64,000 bases of DNA from Bacteroidota bacterium (GCA_026391675.1 JAPLDQ010000006.1:1-64000); one strand, 5' to 3'; counted from the stretch's first letter, positions 45,142 through 54,457 are shown. The notes: generated by a model not told the origin, from the sequence alone. Made by a program: numbers and translations.

Positions 45142-45855
45142 ATGGAAAAGAAAACATCTGTATTGATTCAATTATTCTTATTGTCAGTTTTCATGATAAT
45201 AATTGTAACTGCATGTAAAAAAGATTCGAATCCCAATAATTCTTCTTTACCCTTACCAACAAGTTTTATTGATATTGATGGCAATATATACAAGACTATA
45301 AGGATTGGGTCACAAATATGGATGGCTGAAAATTTAAAAGTTACAAGATACCGCAATGGTGATTTAATTCCGAATATTACTGATTATAATCAATGGATTT
45401 ATTTTAATAGTGCAGCTTATTGCAATTACAACAACGATACAAATAATGCAAAAATTTATGGCCATTTGTATAATTTTTATGTGGTTAGTGATTCCAGAAA
45501 CATCTGCCCCCCTGGATGGCATATTCCTTCCTATGCAGAATGGGAAACCCTGACTAATTATTTAGGCGGTGATACTATTGCGGGAGCCAAATTGAAAGAA
45601 ACAGGAACAGCACATTGGTTTGCCCCGAATTATGGAGCTACTAATGAATCAGGTTTTACAGCAGTACCAGGTGGCAACCGCCTGGATATTGGAGTTGATA
45701 TTTTCATGGGCTCTTTCAGCACCTTTTGGAGTACATCAGATTTCAGTTCAACGTCCGGGATACAGATTTATGAAATTCATAGTGAAGGTCCAAACGTTGG
45801 CACTTATTTTTGCACAAAAAAGACGGGTTTATCTATCCGCTGTGTGAAGGACTGA
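45142..45855 (+). CDS. FISUMP-domain lipoprotein
   Basis: The 237-residue product has a lipoprotein signal (FMIIIVTACKKDSNPN). One FISUMP domain (about 40-237) follows, with IDIDGNIYKTIRIGSQIWMA, ENLKVTRYRNGDLIPN, YGHLYNFYVVSD, CPPGWHIPSYAEWETL and a closing GLSIRCVKD. This domain is abundant in Bacteroidota and Fibrobacteres surface proteins. Its fold is related to C-type lectin-like or formylglycine-enzyme-like folds, and its function is mostly unknown. Paralogues lie at 45909, 47368 and 55545. Confidence 0.85.
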   Translation: MEKKTSVLIQLFLLSVFMIIIVTACKKDSNPNNSSLPLPTSFIDIDGNIYKTIRIGSQIWMAENLKVTRYRNGDLIPNITDYNQWIYFNSAAYCNYNNDTNNAKIYGHLYNFYVVSDSRNICPPGWHIPSYAEWETLTNYLGGDTIAGAKLKETGTAHWFAPNYGATNESGFTAVPGGNRLDIGVDIFMGSFSTFWSTSDFSSTSGIQIYEIHSEGPNVGTYFCTKKTGLSIRCVKD

Positions 45856-45908
45856 TAAATTTTAATTCCTATACACAACCTTGTCAGGGATACTAAAATC
45901 TTATAAAT

Positions 45909-47183
45909 TTAATCTTTAATACAACGGATAGAAAATCCACCGTTTTTACTAATATTTGCATTGTATATTAAAGCGGCATCAAAGCCTAATCCTCGCATCC
46001 AGGCAAATCCGGGAACATCCTCAGTAGATGTCCACCACATACAGGTATATCCGACATTCATGAATGTTCCATTACCATTTCGATTTGCGCTGGGTAGTGC
46101 TGTAAAATCTGATTCATTGGTTGCTCCTGTGTTCGGACTATTCCAGTGAGCCAATCCGCTTTCTTTCAGTCTTCCACCTGCAATATTATCTCCACCAAGG
46201 TAATTTACCAGTGTATCCCATTCATTATTAGCGGCTGGATGCCATCCTGTCGGACAAACTTTACGACTGTCACTCACAACATAAAAATTATATAATCTAC
46301 CATAGGTATTAGCAAGATTTGTATCATTATTATAATTGCAATATGCAGCAGATGTATAAGAGCCCCAGCTTGTATTGTCAATAATATTAGTAATAGAGTC
46401 TCCATTGCGGAATCTCCTTGCTTTCAGGTTTTGTTTTAGCCAGCATTGATTATTAATTAAAACAACATCATAAATATTATTATCAATGTCAGTTACCAAA
46501 GATGGACAAACGGTTGTTGTGAAATTTATTATTATTGTTTTGCTGGTATTAGGTGAATCATAAGCAATTGCAGAATGAGTTCCTGAATATCCTGTAAAAC
46601 GTAAGTTATCACCTGATGTAAACGACATATTTAAGGTTGACATAGTATTTTTATATGAATTTTGACCAACAACGCCAGGGTCTTTGCTTCCAATATTACT
46701 GATTTTAGCATCAACTAAACTGTTATTAATGCTTATAAGTTTGGATGTATAGTGAAAGTCATCACCTTTTATATCAATAAAATACATCCCCTGTTTTAAT
46801 CCTGACAGAAGATATTTCTGATTGCCTTTCAATAATATATTTGCTGTTTGCAAAATTTCTTTACCTGCAATATCATAAATTCTGATAATTGTATTCGCAG
46901 TCTTTTTTGTAAGAAAAGAAACTTCAGCTTGTCCCTGGAAAGGGTTAGGACAAATCTTAATGCTTTCATTATTCAAATTAAAATCATTAATACCAGAAGT
47001 GAGTATCAAATGTAAAATATCTCCCGGGTACCAATGTAGAGTTGAAGGATGTGTAAGATTTTCCACTTTAATACTGTCGAATGTAGTAGCTGCACCTATT
47101 GCAGTAAAGTTAACAGTATAGGTTTGCGGATAAATTTTTACCGTTGAAAATAACAAAAATAATAAAATACTAATTTTTCTCAT
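45909..47183 (-). CDS. secreted FISUMP protein with internal sorting-domain-like module
   Basis: The 424-residue product has a signal peptide (ISILLFLLFSTVKIYPQ). A module at about 75-155 looks like a type IX sorting domain (IKICPNPFQGQAEVSF, IRIYDIAGKEILQT and GMYFIDIKGDD) but is internal. A FISUMP domain covers about 230-424 (DIDNNIYDVVLINNQCWLKQ to GFSIRCIKD). The same order is found in the paralogue at 55545. An internal copy cannot act as a normal C-terminal secretion signal, so it may serve as an ordinary beta-sandwich. The gene is monocistronic and convergent with the 45142 gene. Confidence 0.82.
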   Translation of the reverse strand: MRKISILLFLLFSTVKIYPQTYTVNFTAIGAATTFDSIKVENLTHPSTLHWYPGDILHLILTSGINDFNLNNESIKICPNPFQGQAEVSFLTKKTANTIIRIYDIAGKEILQTANILLKGNQKYLLSGLKQGMYFIDIKGDDFHYTSKLISINNSLVDAKISNIGSKDPGVVGQNSYKNTMSTLNMSFTSGDNLRFTGYSGTHSAIAYDSPNTSKTIIINFTTTVCPSLVTDIDNNIYDVVLINNQCWLKQNLKARRFRNGDSITNIIDNTSWGSYTSAAYCNYNNDTNLANTYGRLYNFYVVSDSRKVCPTGWHPAANNEWDTLVNYLGGDNIAGGRLKESGLAHWNSPNTGATNESDFTALPSANRNGNGTFMNVGYTCMWWTSTEDVPGFAWMRGLGFDAALIYNANISKNGGFSIRCIKD

Positions 47184-47367
47184 AATAGATATTTAAATAT
47201 TGGAATTTAATACTATAGATGCAATTTTACCAAAATTAGTTGGAATATAAATTGTATTTTTTTACAAATATACTATTTAACTGTAAAAAAATAGCGAATC
47301 AACAATGGAACAATGATAAAATTAAGGTCTTCTGTATTTGCTAAAGTAAATGTATTTATAAGAAGTT

Positions 47368-48081
47368 TTAATCCTTTACACACCTTACAGAAAATCCGCC
47401 GGGCATATTTTCGTCGTCTCTGCCCACTTTGCTGTAATCAAAGAACATATTCCGCGACCAGGCATAAACTGATGTTTTTTTGGTAGAAGTCCACCAGTAA
47501 CCATATTCCCAAAGAGAGTAAAATGTACCGTTGCTGTAACGGCAACCGCCGGGAAGGGCTGTAAAGCCGGTAGAATTTGTTGCTCCGGGATTAGGAATTC
47601 GCCAATGAGCGGTACCATTTTCTTTTAATTTACCTCCTGCAATGGTCTCGCCGCCCAGATAGGAGCATAAAGTTGTCCAATCGGTATCTGAAGCTACATG
47701 CCAGCCTGAAGGTGCAAGAATATGGGTATTAACAACTGCATACCAGTTATACAGCCTGCCATAAACAATTGAGTTAGACGGATTATTCTTATAATCACAG
47801 TATGCACCAGTGCTCAAAGTACTCCAGACAGCAGAATCTGTCACATTGGGGATGACTGTTCCGTCACGGTATCTGCAAGTTTTCAGATTTTCGGCCATCC
47901 ATTGCTGTTTCCCTATTGTTATATAATGGTAAACATTTCCATCAATATCTTTAAAGCATTGTTCAGCTGGTGGTGATGGCTGAGGTGTAGGTGTATCATC
48001 TTTCTTGCATTGATAACTAAAGACCAAAACTATTCCTATTATTACCAATAATAAAAATAAAACAGAGTTTTTATTTTTCAT
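47368..48081 (-). CDS. FISUMP-domain lipoprotein
   Basis: The 237-residue product has the lipoprotein signal LLVIIGIVLVFSYQCKKDDT. The FISUMP domain covers about 42-237 (FKDIDGNVYHYITIGKQQWM, ENLKTCRYRDGTVIPN, YGRLYNWYAVVN, APSGWHVASDTDWTTL and GFSVRCVKD). It has the same size and layout as the lipoprotein at 45142, so the two are probably paralogues from a local duplication. The lipobox YQC is a less usual variant. Confidence 0.83.
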   Translation of the reverse strand: MKNKNSVLFLLLVIIGIVLVFSYQCKKDDTPTPQPSPPAEQCFKDIDGNVYHYITIGKQQWMAENLKTCRYRDGTVIPNVTDSAVWSTLSTGAYCDYKNNPSNSIVYGRLYNWYAVVNTHILAPSGWHVASDTDWTTLCSYLGGETIAGGKLKENGTAHWRIPNPGATNSTGFTALPGGCRYSNGTFYSLWEYGYWWTSTKKTSVYAWSRNMFFDYSKVGRDDENMPGGFSVRCVKD

Positions 48082-48173
48082 AACATATTGGATTTTAGTA
48101 GTGTAAAATTAATTAAGAATGAAGTTAAAAGCTGAAAAAACAGAAGAATTTTTTATTAATATTGTTTTTAATG

Positions 48174-48181
48174 TAAATTTG
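48174..48181 (+). promoter_or_regulatory. -7 element for the YkgJ-like gene
   Basis: TAAATTTG is an exact TAnnTTTG match 36 bp before the start codon at 48218. Confidence 0.45.
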
Positions 48182-48217
48182 CCCTTCCTTAAAAATAATA
48201 ATACCGCTTAAATAAAA

Positions 48218-48487
48218 ATGGAATACAAAACAGCAATATCCACACACCAATGTCGCTCCGATTGCGGAGCATGTTGTATTGCACCTTCCATATCCTCACC
48301 TATTCCCGGTATGCCTGATGGTAAACCAGCCAATGTCAGATGTGCACAATTAAGTGAAGACTTACTTTGTATGGTTTTTGACAAAAGCAGCCGCCCTAAG
48401 GTTTGCATTAATTTTAAGTTTGATGCATGCATCTGCGGCAATTCACAGTCAGAAGCCATGCGAATCATGAATGAACTGGAAAAATAA
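48218..48487 (+). CDS. YkgJ-type cysteine cluster protein
   Basis: The 89-residue product has eight cysteines in a YkgJ-like pattern: HQCRSDCGACCIAPS, ANVRCAQLSEDLLCMVFD, PKVCINFKFDACIC. YkgJ (CxxCxxxxC) proteins are thought to bind zinc or iron, but their role is unclear. It is short for the family but complete, with a start close to the first cysteine motif. It is monocistronic and followed by intergenic repeats. Confidence 0.85.
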   Translation: MEYKTAISTHQCRSDCGACCIAPSISSPIPGMPDGKPANVRCAQLSEDLLCMVFDKSSRPKVCINFKFDACICGNSQSEAMRIMNELEK

Positions 48488-48655
48488 GTGCCTTGAGTAC
48501 TTGGAGTGCCTTAAGTACTTAGAGTTAACAGTTAACAGGTTAACAATTAGGAATTAGGAATTAGGAAAAAGTGAACAATAACGATTAACTTAATAACCAA
48601 TAACTTATAACTTATAACTCATAACACATAATTCATAATTCATAACTTCCTACAG
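48488..48655. repeat. composite intergenic repeat array
   Basis: The gap holds four kinds of short repeat in turn. They are TTGGAGTGCCTTAAGTACTT words (48488-48528), GTTAACA units, ATTAGGA units, and ATAACTTATAACTCATAAC units. The first block is closely similar to 33536-33576. The region lies between convergent genes and has no ORF. Confidence 0.55.
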
Positions 48656-48656
48656 T

Positions 48657-50744
48657 CTACTTCAGCCACTTATCCAGCCATTTGTAGAATGTACGCTGCC
48701 ACAGTATGCCATTTTGTGGTTTCAATACCCAATGGTTTTCGTCAGGGAAAATTAGTAATTCAGCAGGGACACCTCTTAGTTTTGCGGCATTAAATGCCTG
48801 CATGCCTTGTGATGCCAGAATGCGGTAATCCAGTTCACCATGAATACATAATATCGGGGTATCCCATTTGTCAACAAAACGATGGGGTGAATTGGCAAAG
48901 CTGCGTTGGGCAATTTTATTGTTTTTATCCCAGTATGGACCACCCAGATCCCAGTTTACAAACCACATTTCTTCGGTTTCGAGGTATTGTGATTCAAGGT
49001 TAAACATACCATCGTGAGCAATAAAGGCTTTAAAACGTTTGTTGTGGTTACCGGCCAGCCAGTATACTGAAAATCCGCCGTAACTGGCACCAACACAACC
49101 TAATTTATTTTTGTTAACATAAGGTAATTTACAGGCTTCATCAATAGCAGTTAAATAATCCTGCATATTCTGTCCGCCATAATCACCGCTGATCTGTTCA
49201 TTCCATTTTTGTCCGAATCCGGGTAAACCGTGACGGTTTGGTGCAACAATTATATAACCGTTGGCAGCCATCATCTGGAAATTCCATCTGAAGCTCCAGA
49301 ACTGACTTACTGTACTCTGAGGACCACCTTCGCAATACAAAAGTGTAGGATAGGTTTTTGTGCTGTCGAATCCTGGAGGATATATCATCCATACATGCAA
49401 ATCTTCCTTGCTGGTGGTTTTCATCCAGCGTTCCTTTACTTCGCCCATTTTAAGCTGAGCCAGTAAATCATCATTCACTTTAGAGATTTTCGTAATTTTA
49501 CCATCTGCAGGATCAACACTGACAATATCCACAGGATGTGACATTGACATGCGGGTAGCAATTAAAACCTTACCGGCAGGAATTACAGCAGTCATATCAT
49601 GAATGCCTTCTGTGATTTTACGGATTTTACCGTCAGCTACAGCCAATTCGTAAATATCATCCTTAGCATGATAATCGCTGGTGAAATATATTTTACTGCC
49701 ATCATCAGACCATGCCAGACCGGCTACATTCTGATCGAAAGTTTTTGTATAATACTTTATCTCTTTGGTTTTAACATCAAATATCATTAAACGGTTTTTG
49801 TCAGCTTCATAACCATCACGTTCCATACTTTCCCATGCAATTTTATTGCCATCAGGTGAGTATACCGGCGACATATCATAGCCTTTCATGCCTTCGCTGA
49901 TGTTAGTGGTTTGTTTACTCTCAATATTATAAAGGTAAATATCTGAATTGGTTGAAATGCTATATGCCACACCCTTTAATTTACGGCAGGTATAAGCAAT
50001 CGTTTTGCCGTCAGGGCTCCAGTTGATTTGTTCCATGCCGCCAAAGGGACGGTTGGGTGTTTCAAAGGCTTCACCTTTCATAACATCCACAGGATTGCTT
50101 AATGCGCCCTCATTATAAGAAGCCACAAACAGATGCGGATAGCTTTCAATCCAGGTATCCCAGTGTTTGTACATTAAATCGGTAATGATTCTTCCACTCG
50201 CTTTATCCAGATCAGGATAAATATCTTTGGCAGTAGTATCAACTTTTACCTCTTTTACATACAATAGATTTTTAGCATCAGGGGCATATTTAAAACCTTC
50301 TATATCGCCATCTTCTTTTGATAGCTGTTTCTTATTGCTGCCATCGGGATTCATTTCCCAGATCTGCATACTGCCACTTTCAGGAGATAAAAAAGCTATC
50401 TTTTTGCCGTCAGGGCGCCAGATAACTGTATTTTCGCTGAATGCTGTCTGTGTAAGCTGTTTAACATCGCTGCCATCTGTTTTCATGGAATAGATTTCGG
50501 CATTGCCTTTATTTTCTTTAATACTGTAATATTTCACTGTAAAAGTAATAAGTGAATTATCAGGTGAAACACTAACTTCACCAATCCGACCGAATGACCA
50601 GAGGGCTTCAGGCGTCATAATACCATCTTTTACAGTAATTTCGGGTTTACCGATTAATTTGCTGTTTGCTTTTTGATCATTTTTCTTGCAAGCTGTTGCA
50701 GCAAGCAAAACAAGGCATAGAAAATAAAGGGCTGTTTTTTTCAT
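48657..50744 (-). CDS. S9-family prolyl oligopeptidase-like lipoprotein
   Basis: This is a serine peptidase of the dipeptidyl or acylaminoacyl type. I chose the ATG at 50744 because it opens a clean lipoprotein signal (ALYFLCLVLLAATACKKND); a reading 29 codons longer would bury it. A TolB/WD40-like beta-propeller covers about 40-420 with repeated SPDGKTIAYTC-type words. The alpha/beta-hydrolase follows. The triad is Ser554 (GASYGGF), Asp639 (HGELDYRI) and His671 (DENHW). It is probably periplasmic or surface-anchored and involved in peptide use. Confidence 0.92.
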   Translation of the reverse strand: MKKTALYFLCLVLLAATACKKNDQKANSKLIGKPEITVKDGIMTPEALWSFGRIGEVSVSPDNSLITFTVKYYSIKENKGNAEIYSMKTDGSDVKQLTQTAFSENTVIWRPDGKKIAFLSPESGSMQIWEMNPDGSNKKQLSKEDGDIEGFKYAPDAKNLLYVKEVKVDTTAKDIYPDLDKASGRIITDLMYKHWDTWIESYPHLFVASYNEGALSNPVDVMKGEAFETPNRPFGGMEQINWSPDGKTIAYTCRKLKGVAYSISTNSDIYLYNIESKQTTNISEGMKGYDMSPVYSPDGNKIAWESMERDGYEADKNRLMIFDVKTKEIKYYTKTFDQNVAGLAWSDDGSKIYFTSDYHAKDDIYELAVADGKIRKITEGIHDMTAVIPAGKVLIATRMSMSHPVDIVSVDPADGKITKISKVNDDLLAQLKMGEVKERWMKTTSKEDLHVWMIYPPGFDSTKTYPTLLYCEGGPQSTVSQFWSFRWNFQMMAANGYIIVAPNRHGLPGFGQKWNEQISGDYGGQNMQDYLTAIDEACKLPYVNKNKLGCVGASYGGFSVYWLAGNHNKRFKAFIAHDGMFNLESQYLETEEMWFVNWDLGGPYWDKNNKIAQRSFANSPHRFVDKWDTPILCIHGELDYRILASQGMQAFNAAKLRGVPAELLIFPDENHWVLKPQNGILWQRTFYKWLDKWLK

Positions 50745-50841
50745 TTCATTTTGTATTTGAGAATTAAGTTGTAAAATTCGTAAATATTTGGAATATATGA
50801 GCAAAAAAAACAAAAAAAGCGGAAGCAGCATTATTTTACGT

Positions 50842-50849
50842 TAAATTTG
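50842..50849 (+). promoter_or_regulatory. -7 element for the 50893 membrane protein gene
   Basis: TAAATTTG is an exact TAnnTTTG match 43 bp before the start codon at 50893. Confidence 0.45.
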
Positions 50850-50892
50850 TAAGTCAATTTTTTATTAATTATTAAATCTAAAATTTAAAGTT

Positions 50893-51282
50893 ATGGAAAT
50901 TAGAAAAATTATTATTTCAGGTTTTGCCGGTAGTATTGTATATTTTTTAGCTGGCTGGTTATTTTACGGCATCTTGTTTAAAGACATTTATCCTGACAAT
51001 GGCAACGGAAATTTATTTTTTATTTATCTGGGTGGTTTGGTTTATAATTTATTTGTTGCCTATGTTTTAGTAAAATGGTCAAAAGACAGCAGCATACTGT
51101 CAGGCATGCAGACTGCGGCTTTTATAGGATTTGTAATGTCATTGAGCATGAACTTTTTCATATATGCCGATAAACCTTTAATTATTAAAAGTTTTATTCT
51201 TGATATATGTATCTCCATCATTATATTTGCAATATTAGGAATAGTTATTGCATTTATTAACAGCAAACTGGAGAAAAAATAA
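50893..51282 (+). CDS. small membrane protein (DUF1761-like)
   Basis: The 129-residue product has four predicted helices: about 9-27, 42-58, 70-94 and 100-122. The opening GFAGSIVYFLAGWLFYGILF and the overall spacing suit the DUF1761 family, whose function is unknown. The DIYPDNGNGN loop is polar. The assignment is tentative. It may be transcribed with the YdeI-like gene 54 bp downstream. Confidence 0.6.
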   Translation: MEIRKIIISGFAGSIVYFLAGWLFYGILFKDIYPDNGNGNLFFIYLGGLVYNLFVAYVLVKWSKDSSILSGMQTAAFIGFVMSLSMNFFIYADKPLIIKSFILDICISIIIFAILGIVIAFINSKLEKK

Positions 51283-51336
51283 TTTCTTTTAAATTAGATA
51301 TTTACTACTATTAATCAACTGGTTTCTGAAATCAAT

Positions 51337-51906
51337 ATGGAATATGATATCATTTCTTTTGAAAACAGTGATGATTTCAGGCATTGGCTGGAAATAAATC
51401 ATGCTGAATCAAATGGTATTTGGTTGAGGATATATAAAAAAGCATCGGCAGTTGTTTCTATTAACTATAATGAAGCACTTTTGGCAGCATTGTGTTTTGG
51501 TTGGATTGACGGACAAATAAAAACCTTTGATGAGTTTTCATATATCCAGAAATTTACTCCACGACGGCCAAAGAGTTTATGGTCTAAAAGAAATATTGGT
51601 ATTGCCGAACAGCTTATACTTGATGGAAAAATGCATGCAGCCGGCTTAAAAGCAATAAATGAAGCCAAAGCCGACGGCAGGTGGCATGGAGCTTATGATT
51701 CTCCGTCAAATATGACAATACCTGAGGATTTAATAATTGAACTTACGAAAGATAAAAAAGCAGCTGATTTTTTTGAATCATTAAACAAAATAAATAAGTA
51801 TGCCATTGTATGGAGATTGCAGACAGCCAGGAATGCTGAAATCAGAGCAAAACGGATGAAAACAATATTAGAAATGCTTGCAAAAGCAGAAAAATATCAT
51901 AATTAA
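51337..51906 (+). CDS. YdeI/OmpD-associated family protein
   Basis: The 189-residue product contains the family features SDDFRHWLEINHAESNGIWL, YNEALLAALCFGWIDGQIKT, RRPKSLWSKRNIG and the C-terminal YAIVWRLQTARNAEIRAKRM segment. YdeI-like proteins have no settled function; some are linked to antibiotic or peptide resistance. No signal peptide is seen. The next gene starts 9 bp downstream, so the pair is probably cotranscribed. Confidence 0.85.
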   Translation: MEYDIISFENSDDFRHWLEINHAESNGIWLRIYKKASAVVSINYNEALLAALCFGWIDGQIKTFDEFSYIQKFTPRRPKSLWSKRNIGIAEQLILDGKMHAAGLKAINEAKADGRWHGAYDSPSNMTIPEDLIIELTKDKKAADFFESLNKINKYAIVWRLQTARNAEIRAKRMKTILEMLAKAEKYHN

Positions 51907-51915
51907 GATTTAAAG

Positions 51916-52305
51916 ATGAAATTATTAACCAAAATCCATCATATAGCCATTATTTGCAGTGATTACGAAAAATCAAAACATTTTTATACTGAGATATTAG
52001 GCTTTAAAATTGATAGTGAATTTTACCGTAAAGAAAGATTATCCTATAAATTGGATTTATCATTAAACGAGAGCTATCTGATTGAATTATTTTCATTCCC
52101 GTCTCCCCCACCCAGAGTATCCAGACCTGAAGCTGCCGGCCTGAGACATATTGCATTTGAAGTTGAAAATATTGAAAGTTGTATACAAGAACTGACAGAT
52201 AAAAACATAATAGCAGAAGCTGTCAGAACCGATGAATTTACCAATAAAAAATTTACTTTTATTTTTGATCCGGATAATTTACCAATAGAATTGTATGAAA
52301 AATAA
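51916..52305 (+). CDS. VOC-superfamily (glyoxalase-like) protein
   Basis: The 129-residue product has a two-module vicinal-oxygen-chelate fold: IHHIAIICSDYEKSKHFYTEILGF, then GLRHIAFEVENIESC and FDPDNLPIELYEK. Candidate metal ligands are His10, His76 and Glu127, in the SMU1112c/YaeR style. It may be a glyoxalase I or dioxygenase-like enzyme; the substrate is unknown. It lies 9 bp after the YdeI-like gene. Confidence 0.85.
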   Translation: MKLLTKIHHIAIICSDYEKSKHFYTEILGFKIDSEFYRKERLSYKLDLSLNESYLIELFSFPSPPPRVSRPEAAGLRHIAFEVENIESCIQELTDKNIIAEAVRTDEFTNKKFTFIFDPDNLPIELYEK

Positions 52306-52474
52306 AGGTTTAAAGATAATAAATCACTTTTTTCATTTCGCATTATCATTTTTTATTTGTAATTTTACTGTTCATATAAATTGTTGCATTTTGGCCTGAT
52401 ATTTCCTCTTCTTTTTTTAAGAAAGCTTATATAAATCTCATCATTAACAATTTTATAAATTAAAAACAAAAAAA

Positions 52475-52711
52475 ATGGATGCTACAATTGCTCAAAAAGG
52501 ACCTTATGCAGTAGAATTAGAAGCCGGTAAAGAATATTACTGGTGCGCATGTGGTAAAAGTAAAAACCAACCATTTTGCAATGGATCTCATCATGGAACT
52601 GAATTTGTTCCAAAGCTTTTTAAAGCTGAAGAAACAGGTACTGCCTATTTGTGTGGATGTAAACGCACAAAAAACCAACCTCACTGTGATGGAGCCCATT
52701 TTAAAATCTAA
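52475..52711 (+). CDS. tandem CDGSH iron-sulfur protein
   Basis: The 78-residue protein carries two CDGSH-type [2Fe-2S] motifs, [16 protein letters not shown] and [16 protein letters not shown]. Each has three Cys and one His as cluster ligands. The first has Asn in place of the usual Asp. Such proteins transfer or sense electrons in redox and stress responses, but no partner is known here. A perfect terminator follows the gene. Confidence 0.92.
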   Translation: MDATIAQKGPYAVELEAGKEYYWCACGKSKNQPFCNGSHHGTEFVPKLFKAEETGTAYLCGCKRTKNQPHCDGAHFKI

Positions 52712-52736
52712 ACAAAATCACTAAGATTTTTGTTTT

Positions 52737-52775
52737 AATTATGTGCTTTGATATTATTTCAAAGCACATAATTTT
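52737..52775 (+). terminator. rho-independent terminator after the CDGSH gene
   Basis: AATTATGTGCTTTGA at 52737-52751 and TCAAAGCACATAATT at 52759-52773 are perfect reverse complements around a 7-nt loop. A T-run follows. It lies 26 bp past the stop codon. Confidence 0.85.
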
Positions 52776-52805
52776 TATTGAACAACAACCTTTGATAATA
52801 TTAAT

Positions 52806-53366
52806 ATGACCTTACCACATATTGCAATCATTTCATCCAGTATCAGGATGGGCAGAAACAGTCACAGAATAGCCCTGTATTTTGAAAAATACCTGAAAGA
52901 AAACAATTGGGCAACTGTTGAAGTGCTTGATTTAATGGAGTATAACTTCCCTCTTTTTGAAGAAAGGCTGAAGTACCAGACAACACCTATGGCAAAAGCA
53001 GTTGATTTTGGCGGGAAGATAAAATCTGCAGATGGCGTTATTATTGTTACACCTGAATATAATGGAGGTTACCCTGCCAGCCTAAAAAATGTCATTGACC
53101 TGCTTTATGATGAATGGCAAAGAAAGCCTGTTGCCATTTCAACTGTTTCAGATGGGAATTTTGGAGGCAGTCAGGTTATTACATCACTGCAGTTTATACT
53201 CTGGAAAATTAAAGCATGGACTGTAAATGCCATGTTTCCTGTACCCAATGTAACGGATACCTTTAATGAAGCAGGAATTCCTCACGACAAATCCGGTACT
53301 GATAAAAGAGCTGCCACATTTATCAAAGAATTATTATGGTGCATTGAAGCCAAATCGAAGATGTAA
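52806..53366 (+). CDS. NADPH-dependent FMN reductase
   Basis: The 186-residue flavodoxin-like enzyme has the FMN phosphate loop SSSIRMGRNSHRIA near the start. TPEYNGGYPASLKNVIDLLYDEW, cut into TPEYNGGYPASLKN and IDLLYDEW, is the second FMN site. It belongs to the NADPH-dependent FMN or azo/quinone reductase family and probably reduces quinones or flavins. The gene ends 6 bp before the DODA-like gene, so the pair is probably cotranscribed. Confidence 0.9.
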   Translation: MTLPHIAIISSSIRMGRNSHRIALYFEKYLKENNWATVEVLDLMEYNFPLFEERLKYQTTPMAKAVDFGGKIKSADGVIIVTPEYNGGYPASLKNVIDLLYDEWQRKPVAISTVSDGNFGGSQVITSLQFILWKIKAWTVNAMFPVPNVTDTFNEAGIPHDKSGTDKRAATFIKELLWCIEAKSKM

Positions 53367-53372
53367 AAGCAG

Positions 53373-54254
53373 ATGGACAGACGAATTTTTCTAAATGCTG
53401 TTGGTGCTTTAGCATTGACAGCTGCTGCTATCAAATTAAAAGGAATGAATACCATGTTTGAACAATTTAATAATACAGAAAAAATGCCGTTGCTGTTTTT
53501 AGGACATGGCAGCCCGATGAATGCCATTGAAGAAAATGAATTTGTAACAGGATGGCGAGATATAGGAAAAACCTTACCCAAACCCAACGCAATTCTATGC
53601 ATTTCAGCACATTGGGAAACCAAAGGAAGTTTTGTTACAGCTATGGATAAACCAAGGACGATACATGATTTCGGAGGTTTTCCCAAAGAATTGTTTGATG
53701 TTCAATACCCTGCTCCCGGCAGCACCGAACTGGCAAAAGAAACAAAAACGATGGTCCACAAAACCATATTGGGTTTGGATGATAAATGGGGCCTGGATCA
53801 TGGTTGCTGGAGTGTTATCAGTCGTTTATATCCAAAGGCTGATATACCTGTAATTCAATTAAGTCTGGATTATTCTCAGCCTCCCCAATATCATTACGAT
53901 CTGGCAAAAGAGCTTGTATCATTGCGTAAAAAGGGCATTTTAATAGTAGGAAGCGGAAATATAGTTCACAATCTGAGTATGGTTGCCTGGGAAAAATTAA
54001 ATGATACCTATGCCTACGACTGGGCAACGGAAGCCAATGAAAAAATAAAATCATTCATATTAACAAACGACCATAAATCGCTGATAAATTACCAATCACT
54101 TGGAAAATCAGTAAATATGGCAATACCAACAGCCGAACATTATCTTCCGCTGCTTTATACACTGGCACTTAAAGAAGAAAATGAAAAAATAACATTGTTC
54201 AATGACAAGGCTGTAGCAGGTTCGCTTACCATGACTTCTGTTAAAATTGATTAA
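53373..54254 (+). CDS. class III extradiol dioxygenase (YgiD/DODA-like)
   Basis: This is a zinc- or iron-dependent extradiol dioxygenase of the 4,5-DOPA type. The 293-residue protein has the metal ligands in LLFLGHGSPMNAI and ISAHWETKGSF, the HDFGGFPKELFDVQYPAPGS, cut here, and DHGCWSVI segments. The N-terminus, MDRRIFLNAVGALALTAAA, resembles a Tat signal, which is unusual for YgiD. An internal start at 53445 would remove it. The natural substrate is unknown. It follows the FMN reductase gene by 6 bp. Confidence 0.88.
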   Translation: MDRRIFLNAVGALALTAAAIKLKGMNTMFEQFNNTEKMPLLFLGHGSPMNAIEENEFVTGWRDIGKTLPKPNAILCISAHWETKGSFVTAMDKPRTIHDFGGFPKELFDVQYPAPGSTELAKETKTMVHKTILGLDDKWGLDHGCWSVISRLYPKADIPVIQLSLDYSQPPQYHYDLAKELVSLRKKGILIVGSGNIVHNLSMVAWEKLNDTYAYDWATEANEKIKSFILTNDHKSLINYQSLGKSVNMAIPTAEHYLPLLYTLALKEENEKITLFNDKAVAGSLTMTSVKID

Positions 54255-54457
54255 TTAATATTTCTTCCCGAATTTTATTATTATCTTTTTTAATAATAAT
54301 TTACCTCCTAACTTATATTTATACTAATTTTACTGTTATCAAAAAAACAATACTTATTCAATACAGAATAAGTTGGTAATTTATTTTTTAACAACAGCAT
54401 AAATCAAATATAAACCTAAAGTGCGGAGACAGCACCCTAAACACTGTCAAAAAAAAT

